From an uncultured Cohaesibacter sp. (GTDB lineage: Bacteria > Pseudomonadota > Alphaproteobacteria > Rhizobiales > Cohaesibacteraceae), in the NCBI RefSeq assembly GCF_963676275.1, contig NZ_OY781091.1:4669001-4733000 (forward strand): 64,000 nucleotides of DNA, written 5' to 3'. Positions 22,278 through 33,374 of this stretch are shown here, piece after piece. Both the position numbers and the translations under genes were made by a program. How positions within the stretch are numbered: position 1 is the stretch's first letter; every line of letters begins with the position of its first letter. The notes under the pieces were generated by a model. That model had not been told where the DNA came from and searched no databases. It saw only the letters and a list, made by a program, of their open reading frames with translations.

Positions 22278-23237
22278 ATGGCAAAGAATCGCGACAACAA
22301 GGATGCAGCGCTCATCATTGCCACATCTGCCTTGCGCGACATGCAAGGACGCTGGCTCAAAAGCCTTGCAGCCGAGCGACGCCTCTCGGACGCGACGCTG
22401 GAAGCCTATGAGCGGGATCTCGACCAGTTTTTCACCTTTCTGACCGGCCATATGGGCACAGTCTCCGATCTGGGCCACTTCCCCGATCTCAGGCCAGCCG
22501 ATATCAGGGCCTTCATGGCCGACAGGCGCAGACATGACATCAGTTCGCGCTCCCTAGCCCGCAGCATGGCAGGCATACGCTCTTTCGTGCATTTTCTCGA
22601 AGAGCGCGGCCTCGCCTCCAGCGCCCCTTTCAACGCCATTCAGACCCCGAAATATTCGCGCTCCCTGCCCAAGCCCCTCAGCGAGGAAAAGGCAAAACAG
22701 CTGGTCGATCCGAGCCAGTCTCTTTCAGACGAGCCCTGGGTGACCGCGCGCGACAGCGCCATCCTGCTGCTGCTTTATGCCGTTGGACTGCGCATTTCAG
22801 AAGCACTCTCGCTCACCCCCAAAACGGCCCCTCTGGCCGGACAGGACGCCATCACCATCACCGGCAAGGGCGGCAAACAGCGCCGACTGCCTGTTTTGCC
22901 CGTGGTGCAGTCCGCCTTGCAACATTATCTCTCCCTCTGTCCGTTTGAGCTGGAAATGGACGCGCCTCTTTTTCGCGGTGTGCGCGGCGGCCCGCTCAAT
23001 CCCCGCATGGTGCAGAAGACTGTCGCCGCGATGCGCGGCGCGCTTGGCTTGCCAGACAGCGCCACGCCGCATGCCCTGCGCCATTCCTTTGCCACCCATC
23101 TATTGGCCAATGGCGGGGATCTGAGGACCATTCAGGAGCTCCTCGGCCATGCCAGCCTTTCGACCACGCAGGCCTACACCGAGGTCGAAATGTCTGAATT
23201 GATGGACATTTATCAAAAAGCCCATCCCCGCTCCTGA
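22278..23237 (+). CDS. xerC: Tyrosine recombinase XerC
   Basis: Site-specific recombinase that, with XerD, resolves chromosome dimers at dif. The 319-residue protein has an N-terminal SAM-like core-binding domain (RRLSDATLEAYERDLDQFF) and a catalytic domain with the full set of residues: Arg in YAVGLRISEALSL, Lys in ITGKGGKQRRLPV, HxxR in TPHALRHSFATHL, His in LLGHASLSTT and the nucleophilic Tyr in TQAYTEV. I chose the ATG at 22278 with AAGGGG seven bases upstream over a TTG at 22260. There is no sign of an integrated element, so it is the housekeeping enzyme rather than a phage integrase. Confidence 0.93.
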   Translation: MAKNRDNKDAALIIATSALRDMQGRWLKSLAAERRLSDATLEAYERDLDQFFTFLTGHMGTVSDLGHFPDLRPADIRAFMADRRRHDISSRSLARSMAGIRSFVHFLEERGLASSAPFNAIQTPKYSRSLPKPLSEEKAKQLVDPSQSLSDEPWVTARDSAILLLLYAVGLRISEALSLTPKTAPLAGQDAITITGKGGKQRRLPVLPVVQSALQHYLSLCPFELEMDAPLFRGVRGGPLNPRMVQKTVAAMRGALGLPDSATPHALRHSFATHLLANGGDLRTIQELLGHASLSTTQAYTEVEMSELMDIYQKAHPRS

Positions 23238-23360
23238 TGCCAATATAGTAAAAATTGGATATACCGATATAAAATCAGTAAAATTGACAATAAGTAACTT
23301 TGGACAGTAATTTTAATTGAAATATTTCACAAACCACTTAGAATAACTTTTAGATTTTCC

Positions 23361-23375
23361 TTAACAGCCAATTAA
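23361..23375 (+). promoter_or_regulatory. Weak CtrA-like box before the small secreted protein
   Basis: TTAA-CAGCCAA-TTAA has the correct 7-base spacing but lacks the final C on either strand. It lies about 90 bases before the start at 23465 in an AT-rich spacer, where chance matches are more likely. Confidence 0.25.
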
Positions 23376-23464
23376 TAATTTCAGGATATACTTGAACAAA
23401 AGAGCTTATTGCCCTAGTGTAATTACCAGCTTTGGCAACCAAAACGATATATCGGAGGAGCCAA

Positions 23465-23875
23465 ATGGTATATCGCGCCATTTTAATGCTTATATTCAGT
23501 ATGTTTATGTCTCCGGCGGCATTCGCAGGGCATTGTACTGATACCCAAACCCTTGGGACTTGGGAGAATCCATTCGCAGGTCATCGGCATGATCTGACTA
23601 AGCTTGAAATCAAGGAAATCTGCAACGCCCACACCGTTCCCCATATTCAGGTCAAGGCCTATACGGCCTGCGCTCCGCGCGATTGCACCTGGGGACGCGC
23701 GATTGCCCATCAAAGCAGTTCAACCAGTCTGACAGTCAGCTTCAAGACCTTCTTTGCCCGCCGCACGGTATCGGTGTCGATCAATGGCAAGCGCATGGAT
23801 GCGACAGTCTTTGACGATTTCCATGACTCCCGCAAGGCCAATACCACCCGCTCCTTTACGCTCTGGCGCAAATAG
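23465..23875 (+). CDS. Small secreted protein with PxDCxWG motif, unknown function
   Basis: Predicted exported protein of 136 residues. The ATG at 23465 follows a strong GGAGGAG site; an upstream in-frame TTG is unlikely. A clear Sec signal peptide (AILMLIFSMFMSPAAFA) is followed by a mature domain of about 110 residues containing LGTWENP, then HIQVKAYTACAPRDCTWGRA, then a beta-rich half ending in a basic LWRK. The C-x-P-x-D-C-x-W-G arrangement with a preceding GTW resembles a family of small uncharacterised secreted beta-domain proteins I recall from bacteria and plants; that link is from memory. Cysteines at CTDTQ and CNAH may form disulfides. Function unknown. Confidence 0.8.
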   Translation: MVYRAILMLIFSMFMSPAAFAGHCTDTQTLGTWENPFAGHRHDLTKLEIKEICNAHTVPHIQVKAYTACAPRDCTWGRAIAHQSSSTSLTVSFKTFFARRTVSVSINGKRMDATVFDDFHDSRKANTTRSFTLWRK

Positions 23876-23920
23876 CCTTGCCCTTCAATCTGCCGGCATT
23901 TGCGCCAACAGCAGGCAAAC

Positions 23921-23950
23921 AAAAAGGCCACCCCTCTGAAGGGCGGCCTT
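23921..23950 (-). terminator. Terminator of lpd
   Basis: An imperfect GC-rich hairpin (AAGGCCACCCCT / AGGGCGGCCTT). On the minus strand it is followed by a T5 run, 55 bases after the lpd stop. Confidence 0.7.
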
Positions 23951-24005
23951 CCTGTTGCATAGTTGCGTCTTTCACACAAGGCCCTAAGGCCCCATTGAAG
24001 ATCCA

Positions 24006-25406
24006 TCACATATGGATCGGGCGCTTGTCGACGGCCAGAGCTGCTTCCTTGACCGCTTCAGACAGGGTTGGGTGCGCATGAATGGTCCGCGCCAGATCTT
24101 CTGCCGAACCGGAGAAGGCCATCAGCACGGACGCTTCATGGATCATCTCGCCAACACCGGCACCAATCATATGCACGCCGAGCACCTTGTCTGACGCCTT
24201 GTCAGCCAGAATCTTGACGAAACCATCCGTATGACGCTGCGCCTTGGCGCGGCCATTGGCCGTGAAGGGGAATTTGCCGACATTATAGGCAATTCCGGCT
24301 TCCTTGAGCTGCTCTTCGCTTTTGCCGATAACGGCAATTTCCGGCATGGTGTAGACAACACCCGGCACGAGATTGTAATCCACATGGCCAGCCTGCCCGG
24401 CAAGGGTCTCGGCCAGCGCAACGCCATCATCCTCAGCCTTGTGCGCCAGCATCGGGCCAGCGATCACGTCACCAATGGCATAGATACCCTCGATGTTGGT
24501 CTTGAAATGCCCGTCCGTTGCAACGCGGCCGCGCTCATCCAGCGCAACCCCGACCGCTTCGAGCCCGAGCCCCTCGGTATAGGGGCGACGCCCGATGGCA
24601 ACCAGAACGATATCGGCTTCCAGTTCCGAAGCCTCTCCGCCCTTGGCAGGCTCAAGGGTCACCTTGACCCCCTTCTTGTGCTTTTCAACACCGGTTACCT
24701 TGGTGCCCAGCTTGAAGTCAAAGCCCTGTTTCTTGAAAATGCGCTGCGCATTCTTGACCACTTCCCCATCCATGCCCGGCAGGATGCGATCAAGAAATTC
24801 GACCACGGTCACTTCTGCGCCCAGACGACGCCAGACAGACCCAAGCTCAAGCCCGATAACCCCGGCACCGACCACAATCAGTTTGCCAGGCACCTTGTCC
24901 AGTTCCAGCGCACCGGTGGAAGAAACCACATGCTTCTCGTCAATCTCGACGCCCGGCAATGGCGCCACATCAGAGCCGGTTGCAATGACAATCGCCTTGG
25001 CTTCGACAATCTGGACGTCCCCCTCTTCAGGGGTCACTTCCACCTTGCCCGCAGCCAGAATCTTGCCCTTGCCATGGAAAACATCAATCTTGTTCTTCTT
25101 GAACAGGAAATCAACACCGCCGACATTGCTGTCGATCACATCCTGCTTATGGCCCATCATGGCCTTGAGATCGAGCGACGGCTTGCCGACCTTGATCCCC
25201 ATATTGGCAAATTCGTGCCCGGCTTCCTCGAACAGTTCCGAGGCATGCAGCAGGGCCTTGGATGGAATACAACCCACATTGAGGCAGGTGCCCCCATGGG
25301 TGCTGCGCTTTTCAACCACAGCCACTTTCATGCCCAACTGTGCGGCGCGAAATGCGCAAACATATCCACCAGGGCCGGTCCCTATTACGACCAAATCGTA
25401 TGACAT
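24006..25406 (-). CDS. lpd: Dihydrolipoyl dehydrogenase (E3)
   Basis: FAD- and NAD-dependent reoxidation of dihydrolipoamide in the 2-oxoglutarate dehydrogenase complex. The 466-residue protein has the FAD-binding VVIGTGPGGYVCAFRAAQLG, the redox-active disulfide GGTCLNVGCIPSK, the NAD-binding GAGVIGLELGSVWRRLG and the C-terminal catalytic HAHPTLSEAVKEA. The frame is open 30 codons upstream, but MSYDLVVIG at 25406 follows AGGAG and is the family start. It is the last gene of the odh cluster, separated from odhB by a terminator-like hairpin. Confidence 0.97.
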   Translation of the reverse strand: MSYDLVVIGTGPGGYVCAFRAAQLGMKVAVVEKRSTHGGTCLNVGCIPSKALLHASELFEEAGHEFANMGIKVGKPSLDLKAMMGHKQDVIDSNVGGVDFLFKKNKIDVFHGKGKILAAGKVEVTPEEGDVQIVEAKAIVIATGSDVAPLPGVEIDEKHVVSSTGALELDKVPGKLIVVGAGVIGLELGSVWRRLGAEVTVVEFLDRILPGMDGEVVKNAQRIFKKQGFDFKLGTKVTGVEKHKKGVKVTLEPAKGGEASELEADIVLVAIGRRPYTEGLGLEAVGVALDERGRVATDGHFKTNIEGIYAIGDVIAGPMLAHKAEDDGVALAETLAGQAGHVDYNLVPGVVYTMPEIAVIGKSEEQLKEAGIAYNVGKFPFTANGRAKAQRHTDGFVKILADKASDKVLGVHMIGAGVGEMIHEASVLMAFSGSAEDLARTIHAHPTLSEAVKEAALAVDKRPIHM

Positions 25407-25460
25407 TTCATTCACTCCTGAAAAATGCTGGATTGATGGAGCGTTGGCTAAACCAAACTC

Positions 25461-25490
25461 AAAAACAAACGGGGCGCAAAGGCCCCGTTT
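25461..25490 (-). terminator. Terminator or attenuator between odhB and lpd
   Basis: A perfect 9-base stem (AAACGGGGC / GCCCCGTTT) with 6-base loop. On the minus strand the right arm is followed by G and TTTTT. It would reduce readthrough from the sucCDA-odhB operon into lpd. Confidence 0.75.
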
Positions 25491-25504
25491 CTTCAAATCA
25501 ATAA

Positions 25505-26737
25505 TCAGATATCCATGACCAGACGCTGCGGATCTTCAAGGCTCTCCTTGATGCGCACCAGGAAGGTGACAGCTTCTTTGCCATCAACCACACGATGGTC
25601 ATAGGACAGCGCCAGATACATCATCGGGCGGATCACGATCTGACCATTGCGAACGACCGGACGGTCTTCAATGCGATGCATGCCCAGAATACCGGACTGC
25701 GGTGCATTGAGGATCGGGGTGGACATCATAGAGCCATAAACACCACCGTTGGAAACGGTGAAAGTGCCACCCTGCATTTCTTCGATGGTCAGCTGACCAT
25801 CGCGCGCACGGCGACCGAAATCGGCAATTTCCTTCTCGATCTCCGAAAGCGATTTCTGATCCGCGTCCCGCAGAACCGGCACCACAAGACCACGCGGCGA
25901 GCCAACGGCAACACCAAGATGGACGAAATGCTTATAGACCAGATCGGTGCCATCGATTTCCGCATTGACGGCAGGAATTTCTTCCAGCGCCTTGCAGATC
26001 GCCTTGGCAAAGAAGCCCATGAAGCCGAGACGGACGCCGTGTTTCTTCTCGAAAAGATCCTTATACTGCTTGCGCATGCCCATGACAGCCGACATGTCCA
26101 CATCGTTGAATGTGGTCAGCATAGCAGCCGTATTCTGCGCGTCTTTCAAACGGCGCGCGATGGTCTGACGCAGCTTGGTCATGCGCACGCGCTCTTCACG
26201 GGCAGCATCTTGCGGCGCAGAAGCCGGACGCTGAGCAGCGGGCGCAGGAGCTGCACCCGTCGGAGACGTAACGCCAGCGGCAATCGCATTGATGACATCA
26301 CCCTTGAGCACCTGCCCGCGAACACCCGAACCGGCCACAGCAGCTGGATCAATCTTCTGTTCGGTCATCATCTTGGCAGCAGCAGGAGCTGGCGGCATCG
26401 AGGTCGCAGCAGCAGGCGCAGCCTTTGCCGGAGCGGCAGCTGGAGCCGCCTTTGGTTCTTCCTTCTTGGCAGCAGGAGCAGGAGCAGCGGCTGCCCCTTC
26501 GCCTTCAAGCAACATCGCCAGAAGGGCACCCACTTCGACGGTTTCCCCTTCAGCAGCAACAATGTCGCCCATCGTGCCGGATACCGGAGCAGGCACTTCG
26601 ATGGTAACCTTGTCCGTTTCCAGTTCTACCAGCGGTTCATCGGCCTGAACCGCATCACCAGTTGCCTTGAACCACTGACCGATGGTTGCTTCGGTAACAG
26701 ATTCACCCAGAGTTGGGACTTTGATTTCCGTAGCCAT
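25505..26737 (-). CDS. odhB: 2-oxoglutarate dehydrogenase E2, dihydrolipoyl succinyltransferase
   Basis: Core acyltransferase of the 2-oxoglutarate dehydrogenase complex, 410 residues. One lipoyl domain at the N-terminus carries the lipoylated Lys in [14 protein letters not shown]. It is followed by an Ala/Pro-rich flexible linker, a peripheral-subunit-binding domain ([20 protein letters not shown]), and the catalytic domain ending in [16 protein letters not shown] with the HxxxDG motif. A single lipoyl domain is normal for the succinyl-type E2. It is adjacent to sucA with a 35-base spacer. Also known as sucB. Confidence 0.98.
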   Translation of the reverse strand: MATEIKVPTLGESVTEATIGQWFKATGDAVQADEPLVELETDKVTIEVPAPVSGTMGDIVAAEGETVEVGALLAMLLEGEGAAAAPAPAAKKEEPKAAPAAAPAKAAPAAATSMPPAPAAAKMMTEQKIDPAAVAGSGVRGQVLKGDVINAIAAGVTSPTGAAPAPAAQRPASAPQDAAREERVRMTKLRQTIARRLKDAQNTAAMLTTFNDVDMSAVMGMRKQYKDLFEKKHGVRLGFMGFFAKAICKALEEIPAVNAEIDGTDLVYKHFVHLGVAVGSPRGLVVPVLRDADQKSLSEIEKEIADFGRRARDGQLTIEEMQGGTFTVSNGGVYGSMMSTPILNAPQSGILGMHRIEDRPVVRNGQIVIRPMMYLALSYDHRVVDGKEAVTFLVRIKESLEDPQRLVMDI

Positions 26738-26772
26738 TTGGTTATCTCACATTTATAAATTCGGTTCAGCCG

Positions 26773-29763
26773 TTAGTCTTCGGCAAACGCATCATCGAGG
26801 AAGGCCTTGAGCTGGGCCAAATGCCTGCTCATCAGACCGGTAGCTGTCGCTGCGGATGCCGGTCGCCCTGCATAGCCGGGTCGTTTGACATTCGCATCAA
26901 TCTGGTTGAGAACCCATTCCATATATGGCTCAACGAAGGTCCAGGCACCCTGGTTCTTCGGTTCTTCCTGACACCAGACCATGTCAGCCTGCTTGAAGCG
27001 GCCGAGTTCCTTGATCAGTGTCTTGGCCGGGAACGGATAAAGCTGCTCGACACGCATGATATAGACATCATTGATGCCGCGTCTCTCACGCTCTTCATAG
27101 AGATCATAATAGACCTTGCCGGTGCAAAGGATCACGCGACGGATCTTGTCATCAGACGTCAGCTTGATTTCCTGATTGGGCCGGATTTCGGCATCATCCC
27201 AAAGCACGCGATGGAAGGTGCTGCCCGCGCCCAATTCTGCCAGATTGGAAACCGCCCGCTTGTGACGCAGAAGGCTCTTCGGTGTCATCAGAATGAGCGG
27301 CTTGCGGAAGCTGCGTTTCACCTGACGGCGCAGAATATGAAAATAGTTGGCTGGCGTGGTGCAATTGGCCACCTGAATATTATCTTCCGCACAGGACTGA
27401 AGATAGCGTTCCAGACGGGCGGAACTATGTTCCGGACCCTGCCCTTCATAACCATGAGGCAACAGCACGACCAGACCGGACGCGCGCAGCCATTTGCGCT
27501 CTGCCGAGGAGAGGAACTGGTCAAAGACCACCTGCGCCCCGTTGGCAAAATCGCCAAACTGGGCTTCCCACATCGTCAGACCGCCCGGTTCGGCAAGCGA
27601 ATAGCCATATTCAAAGCCCAGAACAGCTTCTTCCGAGAGCATCGAGTTGATGACCTCATAGCGGTTCTGCCCCTTGGCAACATGGTTGAGCGGGATATAA
27701 CGGCTTTCATCCTGCTGATCATACAGAACCGTATGACGCTGAGAGAAGGTGCCACGTTCACTATCCTGACCGGAAAGGCGGACAGGATGGCCCTCTTTCA
27801 CCAGCGTGCCGAAGGCCAGCGATTCAGCCGTAGCCCAATCGATCCCCTCGCCCGTTTCCATCATGGTGGCACGGTTGTTGAGGAAACGCTGGATCGTGCG
27901 GTGAACGTTGAAGGTCTCAGGCACCGTCGTCAGCTTTTCGCCAATCTCGCGCAAGGTCTCGACATTGACGCCGGTGTTACCCGAGCGACGATCATCTTCG
28001 GCGCTGGCGGTGGTCAGGCCGGACCATTTGCCGTCAAACCAGTCTGCCTTGTTCGGCGAGAAGCTTTGGCCGGCTTCAAATTCTTCATCCAGCACCTTGC
28101 GCACATCATTGCGCATCTGCTCGAAATCTTCCGGCGTGATAACCCCTTCAGCAATCAACTTGTCGGCATAACGCTGCAGACTGGTTGGATGCTGGCGGAT
28201 CTTCTTATACATCAGCGGCTGGGTAAAGGCCGGTTCGTCGCCCTCGTTATGACCGAAACGACGATAGCAGAACATGTCGATTACGACCGGCTTGCCAAAC
28301 AGTTGACGGAATTCAGTTGCGATCTTGGCGGCAAAGACCACCGATTCAGGATCATCGCCGTTACAGTGGAAGATCGGAGCCTCGATCATCTTTGCCAGAT
28401 CAGACGGATAAGGCGACGAGCGCGAGAAGCGCGGATAGGTCGTAAAGCCGATCTGGTTATTGATGATGAAATGGATCGAACCACCTGTTCTGTGGCCTCT
28501 GAGACCAGAAAGACCAAGACACTCGGCCACAACGCCCTGTCCTGCAAAAGCGGCATCACCATGGATCAGCAGCGGCAGAACCGATGTGCGGTCAACGGTC
28601 GTGGTTTCAATGAATTTGCCATCATGGGCAGAATGTTGATCCTGCTTGGCGCGCGCCTTGCCCAGAACAACCGGATTGACGATTTCAAGATGGGACGGGT
28701 TCGCCGTCAGCGACAGATGAACACTATTGTCATCGAACGTCCGATCCGAGGAAGCCCCCAGATGATATTTCACATCACCGGACCCTTCCACATCGTCCGG
28801 GGTGATGGAACCACCCTTGAATTCGTGGAAAATGGCGCGGTGCGGTTTGCCCATCACCTGACTGAGCACATTGAGACGACCGCGGTGTGCCATGCCAAAC
28901 ACGATCTGCTTGACGCCCATGGCGCCGCCGCGCTTGATGATCTGCTCGAGCGCCGGGATCAGGGACTCACCACCGTCCAGACCAAAGCGCTTCGTGCCAG
29001 TATATTTGATATCGAGAAATTTCTCGAACCCTTCCGCTTCCACCAATTTATAGAGGATGGCCTTCTTGCCATTCTTGGTGAAGGCAATCTGTTTGTCCGG
29101 CCCCTCGATGCGCTCCTGAATCCATGACTTTTCAGCCGGATCGGAAATATGCATGAATTCCACACCAAGGGTGGAACAATAGGTACGGCGCAGAATTTCG
29201 AGCATTTCCGGGATGGTAGCAAATTCAAGCCCGAGAACATGATCAATAAAAATCTTGCGATCATAATCGGCTTCGGTAAAGCCGTAAGAAGAAGGATGCA
29301 GCTCTTCATGATCCTTGGCATCTGCCAGATTGAGCGGATCGAGATCGGCATGCAAATGCCCGCGCATACGATAGGCGCGGATCATCATCAGGGCGCGCAC
29401 GGAATCGCGCGTTGCTTGCTGAACAGACGCATCGGTCAGTTCCACACCCTGACTCTGCGCCTTGCTCTTGAGCTTGTCGCCCAGCTTCTTCTCATCGACG
29501 GCAAAATCGCCGCCAGCCAGCGCCGATACCAACTCACCATTGGTCGCCGGAGGCCAGTCGTCACGCTTCCAGGAAGCGCCTCGCGCATTGGCGGCTATGT
29601 CGCCACCATCATCCTGCAATTCCCTGAAGAAGACTCGCCACTCTTCTTCAACTGATGTCGGATCTTTCTGAAAACGGGCATAAAGATCTTCAATATAAGA
29701 CGCGTTACCTCCATAGAGGAAGGAAGATAACGCAAACGCTTCATTTGCGTCCTGACGTGCCAT
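26773..29763 (-). CDS. sucA: 2-oxoglutarate dehydrogenase E1
   Basis: Thiamine-diphosphate decarboxylase component of the 2-oxoglutarate dehydrogenase complex. From the ATG at 29763 the protein is 996 residues, normal for OdhA. The N-terminus MARQDANEAFALSSFLYGG matches the family, with the E2-binding region just after. The ThDP-binding core includes GMAHRGRLNVLSQVMGKPHR and IHGDAAFAGQGVVAE, and the C-terminal half has the transketolase-like FRKPLILMTPKSLLRH. The frame extends 31 codons further upstream to 29856, but that extension is not conserved in character. The Shine-Dalgarno is weak. Confidence 0.97.
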   Translation of the reverse strand: MARQDANEAFALSSFLYGGNASYIEDLYARFQKDPTSVEEEWRVFFRELQDDGGDIAANARGASWKRDDWPPATNGELVSALAGGDFAVDEKKLGDKLKSKAQSQGVELTDASVQQATRDSVRALMMIRAYRMRGHLHADLDPLNLADAKDHEELHPSSYGFTEADYDRKIFIDHVLGLEFATIPEMLEILRRTYCSTLGVEFMHISDPAEKSWIQERIEGPDKQIAFTKNGKKAILYKLVEAEGFEKFLDIKYTGTKRFGLDGGESLIPALEQIIKRGGAMGVKQIVFGMAHRGRLNVLSQVMGKPHRAIFHEFKGGSITPDDVEGSGDVKYHLGASSDRTFDDNSVHLSLTANPSHLEIVNPVVLGKARAKQDQHSAHDGKFIETTTVDRTSVLPLLIHGDAAFAGQGVVAECLGLSGLRGHRTGGSIHFIINNQIGFTTYPRFSRSSPYPSDLAKMIEAPIFHCNGDDPESVVFAAKIATEFRQLFGKPVVIDMFCYRRFGHNEGDEPAFTQPLMYKKIRQHPTSLQRYADKLIAEGVITPEDFEQMRNDVRKVLDEEFEAGQSFSPNKADWFDGKWSGLTTASAEDDRRSGNTGVNVETLREIGEKLTTVPETFNVHRTIQRFLNNRATMMETGEGIDWATAESLAFGTLVKEGHPVRLSGQDSERGTFSQRHTVLYDQQDESRYIPLNHVAKGQNRYEVINSMLSEEAVLGFEYGYSLAEPGGLTMWEAQFGDFANGAQVVFDQFLSSAERKWLRASGLVVLLPHGYEGQGPEHSSARLERYLQSCAEDNIQVANCTTPANYFHILRRQVKRSFRKPLILMTPKSLLRHKRAVSNLAELGAGSTFHRVLWDDAEIRPNQEIKLTSDDKIRRVILCTGKVYYDLYEERERRGINDVYIMRVEQLYPFPAKTLIKELGRFKQADMVWCQEEPKNQGAWTFVEPYMEWVLNQIDANVKRPGYAGRPASAATATGLMSRHLAQLKAFLDDAFAED

Positions 29764-29885
29764 CGCCACCACCGCCGAACCTTCGTTCGGTCTCTTTTTT
29801 CTGGTCCAGCACCATTGCTGAACTGAGATGTTGCCACGAACTAGGGAAAACCCCAAGCTCGTGGCAATAGTTTAATGTCGCGCTT

Positions 29886-30797
29886 TTACTTACCTTTGAG
29901 CAAGTCAACCAAAGTGGTACCCAAACTCGCAGGTGAAGGAGAAACGCGGATCCCTGCGCTTTCCATCGCAGCAATTTTGTCTTCAGCTCCGCCTTTGCCG
30001 CCGGAAATGACGGCACCTGCATGCCCCATTGTCCGGCCCGGAGGAGCCGTGCGGCCAGCAATAAAGCCAACCATTGGTTTCTTGCGCCCTTTCGCAGCCT
30101 GCTCCTTGAGCCATTCGGCAGCATCCTCTTCAGCGGAACCACCAATTTCACCAATCATGATGATGGATTCCGTTTCGGGATCATCAAGGAACAGATCCAG
30201 CACATCGATAAATTCGGTGCCCTTGACCGGATCGCCGCCGATACCGACGGCCGTGGTCTGGCCAAGACCCTCATTTGTCGTCTGAAAGACTGCTTCATAG
30301 GTAAGGGTGCCTGAACGGGAAACAATACCGACAGAACCTTTCTTGAAGATTGAGCCGGGCATGATGCCGATCTTGCATTCTTCCGGCGTCAGAACGCCGG
30401 GGCAGTTCGGACCGAGCAATCTGGAACTGGAATCCTGCAGACGGCGATTGACCTTCACCATATCCACCACGGGAATACCTTCGGTGATGCAGGTGATAAA
30501 TTCAACGCCAGCGTCGATTGCCTCGATGATTGCGGCAGCAGCTCCTGCTGGCGGCACATAGATGACCGATGCGGTAGCGCCCGTTGCGTCCTTGGCCTCT
30601 TTCACATTGGTGAAGATCGGCAATTCGGCGGCACATTCCATCCCCGCAGACCAGGTTTCCCCGCCCTTCTTGGGATGCACACCGGCAACCATCTTGGTAC
30701 CATAATAGCAAAGGGCCTGCTCGGTGTGGAACGTACCGGTCTTGCCGGTCAGGCCCTGCACGATGATTTTGGTATCTTTATTGACAAGAATCGACAT
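29886..30797 (-). CDS. sucD: Succinyl-CoA synthetase subunit alpha
   Basis: Alpha subunit of succinyl-CoA ligase, which makes ATP or GTP from succinyl-CoA. The 303-residue protein shows the CoA-binding N-terminus ([18 protein letters not shown]) and the phosphorylated active-site His in [19 protein letters not shown]. It starts three bases after the sucC stop, so the two subunits are translated in tandem. sucA follows after about 120 bases. Confidence 0.98.
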   Translation of the reverse strand: MSILVNKDTKIIVQGLTGKTGTFHTEQALCYYGTKMVAGVHPKKGGETWSAGMECAAELPIFTNVKEAKDATGATASVIYVPPAGAAAAIIEAIDAGVEFITCITEGIPVVDMVKVNRRLQDSSSRLLGPNCPGVLTPEECKIGIMPGSIFKKGSVGIVSRSGTLTYEAVFQTTNEGLGQTTAVGIGGDPVKGTEFIDVLDLFLDDPETESIIMIGEIGGSAEEDAAEWLKEQAAKGRKKPMVGFIAGRTAPPGRTMGHAGAVISGGKGGAEDKIAAMESAGIRVSPSPASLGTTLVDLLKGK

Positions 30798-30800
30798 CGA

Positions 30801-31997
30801 TCAGGCCCCCTTCACTGCTGCCACGATTTTCTGAGCGGCATCATTGAGATCGTCAGCAGGAATGACATTGAGATCGCTGTCCGCGATCAGCCTCTTGCCT
30901 TCTTCAACGCGCGTGCCTTCCAGTCGCACCACCAGCGGCACTTGCAGCCCGACTTCCTGAACCGCCGTCAGCACACCCTGAGCGATCACGTCGCAGCGCA
31001 TGATCCCGCCAAAGATATTGACGAGAATGCCCTTCACATTCGGATCTGAGGTGATGATCTTGAAGGCCGCAGTCACCTTCTCGACGCTGGCGCCACCGCC
31101 CACATCGAGGAAGTTGGCAGGCTCGGCACCATACAGCTTGATGATGTCCATGGTCGCCATGGCAAGACCGGCACCATTGACCATGCAGCCGATATTGCCG
31201 TCCAGCGCCACATAGGCGAGATCGAATTTGGAGGCTTCGATTTCCTTCTCGTCTTCTTCGGTCAGGTCTCTCAGAGCCATCACGTCGGGATGACGGAACA
31301 GGGCGTTGCCATCGAAGGACACCTTGGCATCCAGCACCCGCAGGCGCTGATTTTCCATCACGATGAGGGGGTTGACCTCAAGAAGGGACATGTCCTTCTC
31401 GACGAAAGCGGTGTAAAGGATCGGGAAAAGATGCATGCCATCGTCCCGCGCCGAGCCTTCCAGCTTGAGCGCATCGCAAAGGGCAATTGCATCATCAGAG
31501 GTGACACCCCTGTCCGGATCGATCGGAACGGTGAGGATTTTTTCCGGCGTCTTCTCGGCAACAGCCTCGATATCCATGCCGCCTTCGGTTGAAACCACAA
31601 AGGCAACCCGGCCGCAGCTTCTGTCCACCAGAATGGAGAGATAGAGCTCGCGATCAATATCGGCACCATCTTCGATATAGAGACGGTTGACCTGTTTCCC
31701 GGCTGGCCCGGTCTGGTTGGTCACCAGAGTTGACCCCAGCATCTGTTTGGCGAACTCGGCCACTTCCTCTTTCGAGAAGGCAAGCCGTACCCCCCCTTTT
31801 TCGCCAGCAGATTCTTCCTTGAATTTGCCTTTGCCGCGACCACCCGCGTGAATCTGGGATTTGACCACCCAGAGCGGACCGCCCAGCTTTTCGGCAACAG
31901 CGCCTGCTTCGTCAGCGGAAAAAATGGGTATGCCGTCAGCGACAGGCGCACCATATTCCTTAAGCAGGGCTTTCGCCTGATACTCATGAATATTCAT
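30801..31997 (-). CDS. sucC: Succinyl-CoA synthetase subunit beta
   Basis: ADP- or GDP-forming beta subunit, 398 residues, the normal length. It starts with [16 protein letters not shown] at 31997, preceded by GGGGAGA; the 18-codon upstream extension is not needed. An ATP-grasp domain covers the N-terminal two thirds ([13 protein letters not shown], then [17 protein letters not shown]) and a ligase domain follows ([19 protein letters not shown], then [12 protein letters not shown]). A 263-base spacer separates it from mdh. Confidence 0.98.
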   Translation of the reverse strand: MNIHEYQAKALLKEYGAPVADGIPIFSADEAGAVAEKLGGPLWVVKSQIHAGGRGKGKFKEESAGEKGGVRLAFSKEEVAEFAKQMLGSTLVTNQTGPAGKQVNRLYIEDGADIDRELYLSILVDRSCGRVAFVVSTEGGMDIEAVAEKTPEKILTVPIDPDRGVTSDDAIALCDALKLEGSARDDGMHLFPILYTAFVEKDMSLLEVNPLIVMENQRLRVLDAKVSFDGNALFRHPDVMALRDLTEEDEKEIEASKFDLAYVALDGNIGCMVNGAGLAMATMDIIKLYGAEPANFLDVGGGASVEKVTAAFKIITSDPNVKGILVNIFGGIMRCDVIAQGVLTAVQEVGLQVPLVVRLEGTRVEEGKRLIADSDLNVIPADDLNDAAQKIVAAVKGA

Positions 31998-32260
31998 GGG
32001 ATCTCCCCTAATCATTGAATCGGCCTGATGAACACCGTGAGCAAGCGCCACCAGACTGGTCTTTGCTTTTGGTCTTAATGCATCACTCCGTCATGTCAGC
32101 AAACCCATCCCCATGGGCGAGATGACACTCAGGAGTGTTGCAAAAATTTAGGCCGGAGAAGCCCTGTGCCGTAAGCCAGGAGCACAGGAATTCCCGGTAT
32201 CAATCCCTCTCGATTGTTCAAGCCGTCTCAAGAGGGGGGATCTCAATCGCTGGTCTTAAC

Positions 32261-33235
<975 letters not shown>

Positions 33236-33374
33236 TTAACGTAAGGTTCTCCCAGAAACGGGAATGGATGGCAGTTTGAGTACCGCGAATCCGGTGCGCT
33301 TTCAAGTCGCAGATAGTTTTAAATGCATAAAAAACCCGAGACTTTTGGCGAACTTAACCTTTACGTTAAGGTAA

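Noticed and set aside
22278-23237. Tyrosine recombinase as a sign of an integrated element
   Set aside because: It is a standard XerC beside tal and priA, with no att-like repeats, tRNA or phage genes around it.
26821-29127. 768-codon plus-strand frame opposite sucA
   Set aside because: The opposite strand encodes a full-length, motif-complete sucA. The frame has no recognisable domain and is explained by codon bias.
33357-33371. CtrA-like TTAA pair near the zapE stop
   Set aside because: The spacing between the TTAA halves is 8, not 7, bases, so it does not fit the consensus.
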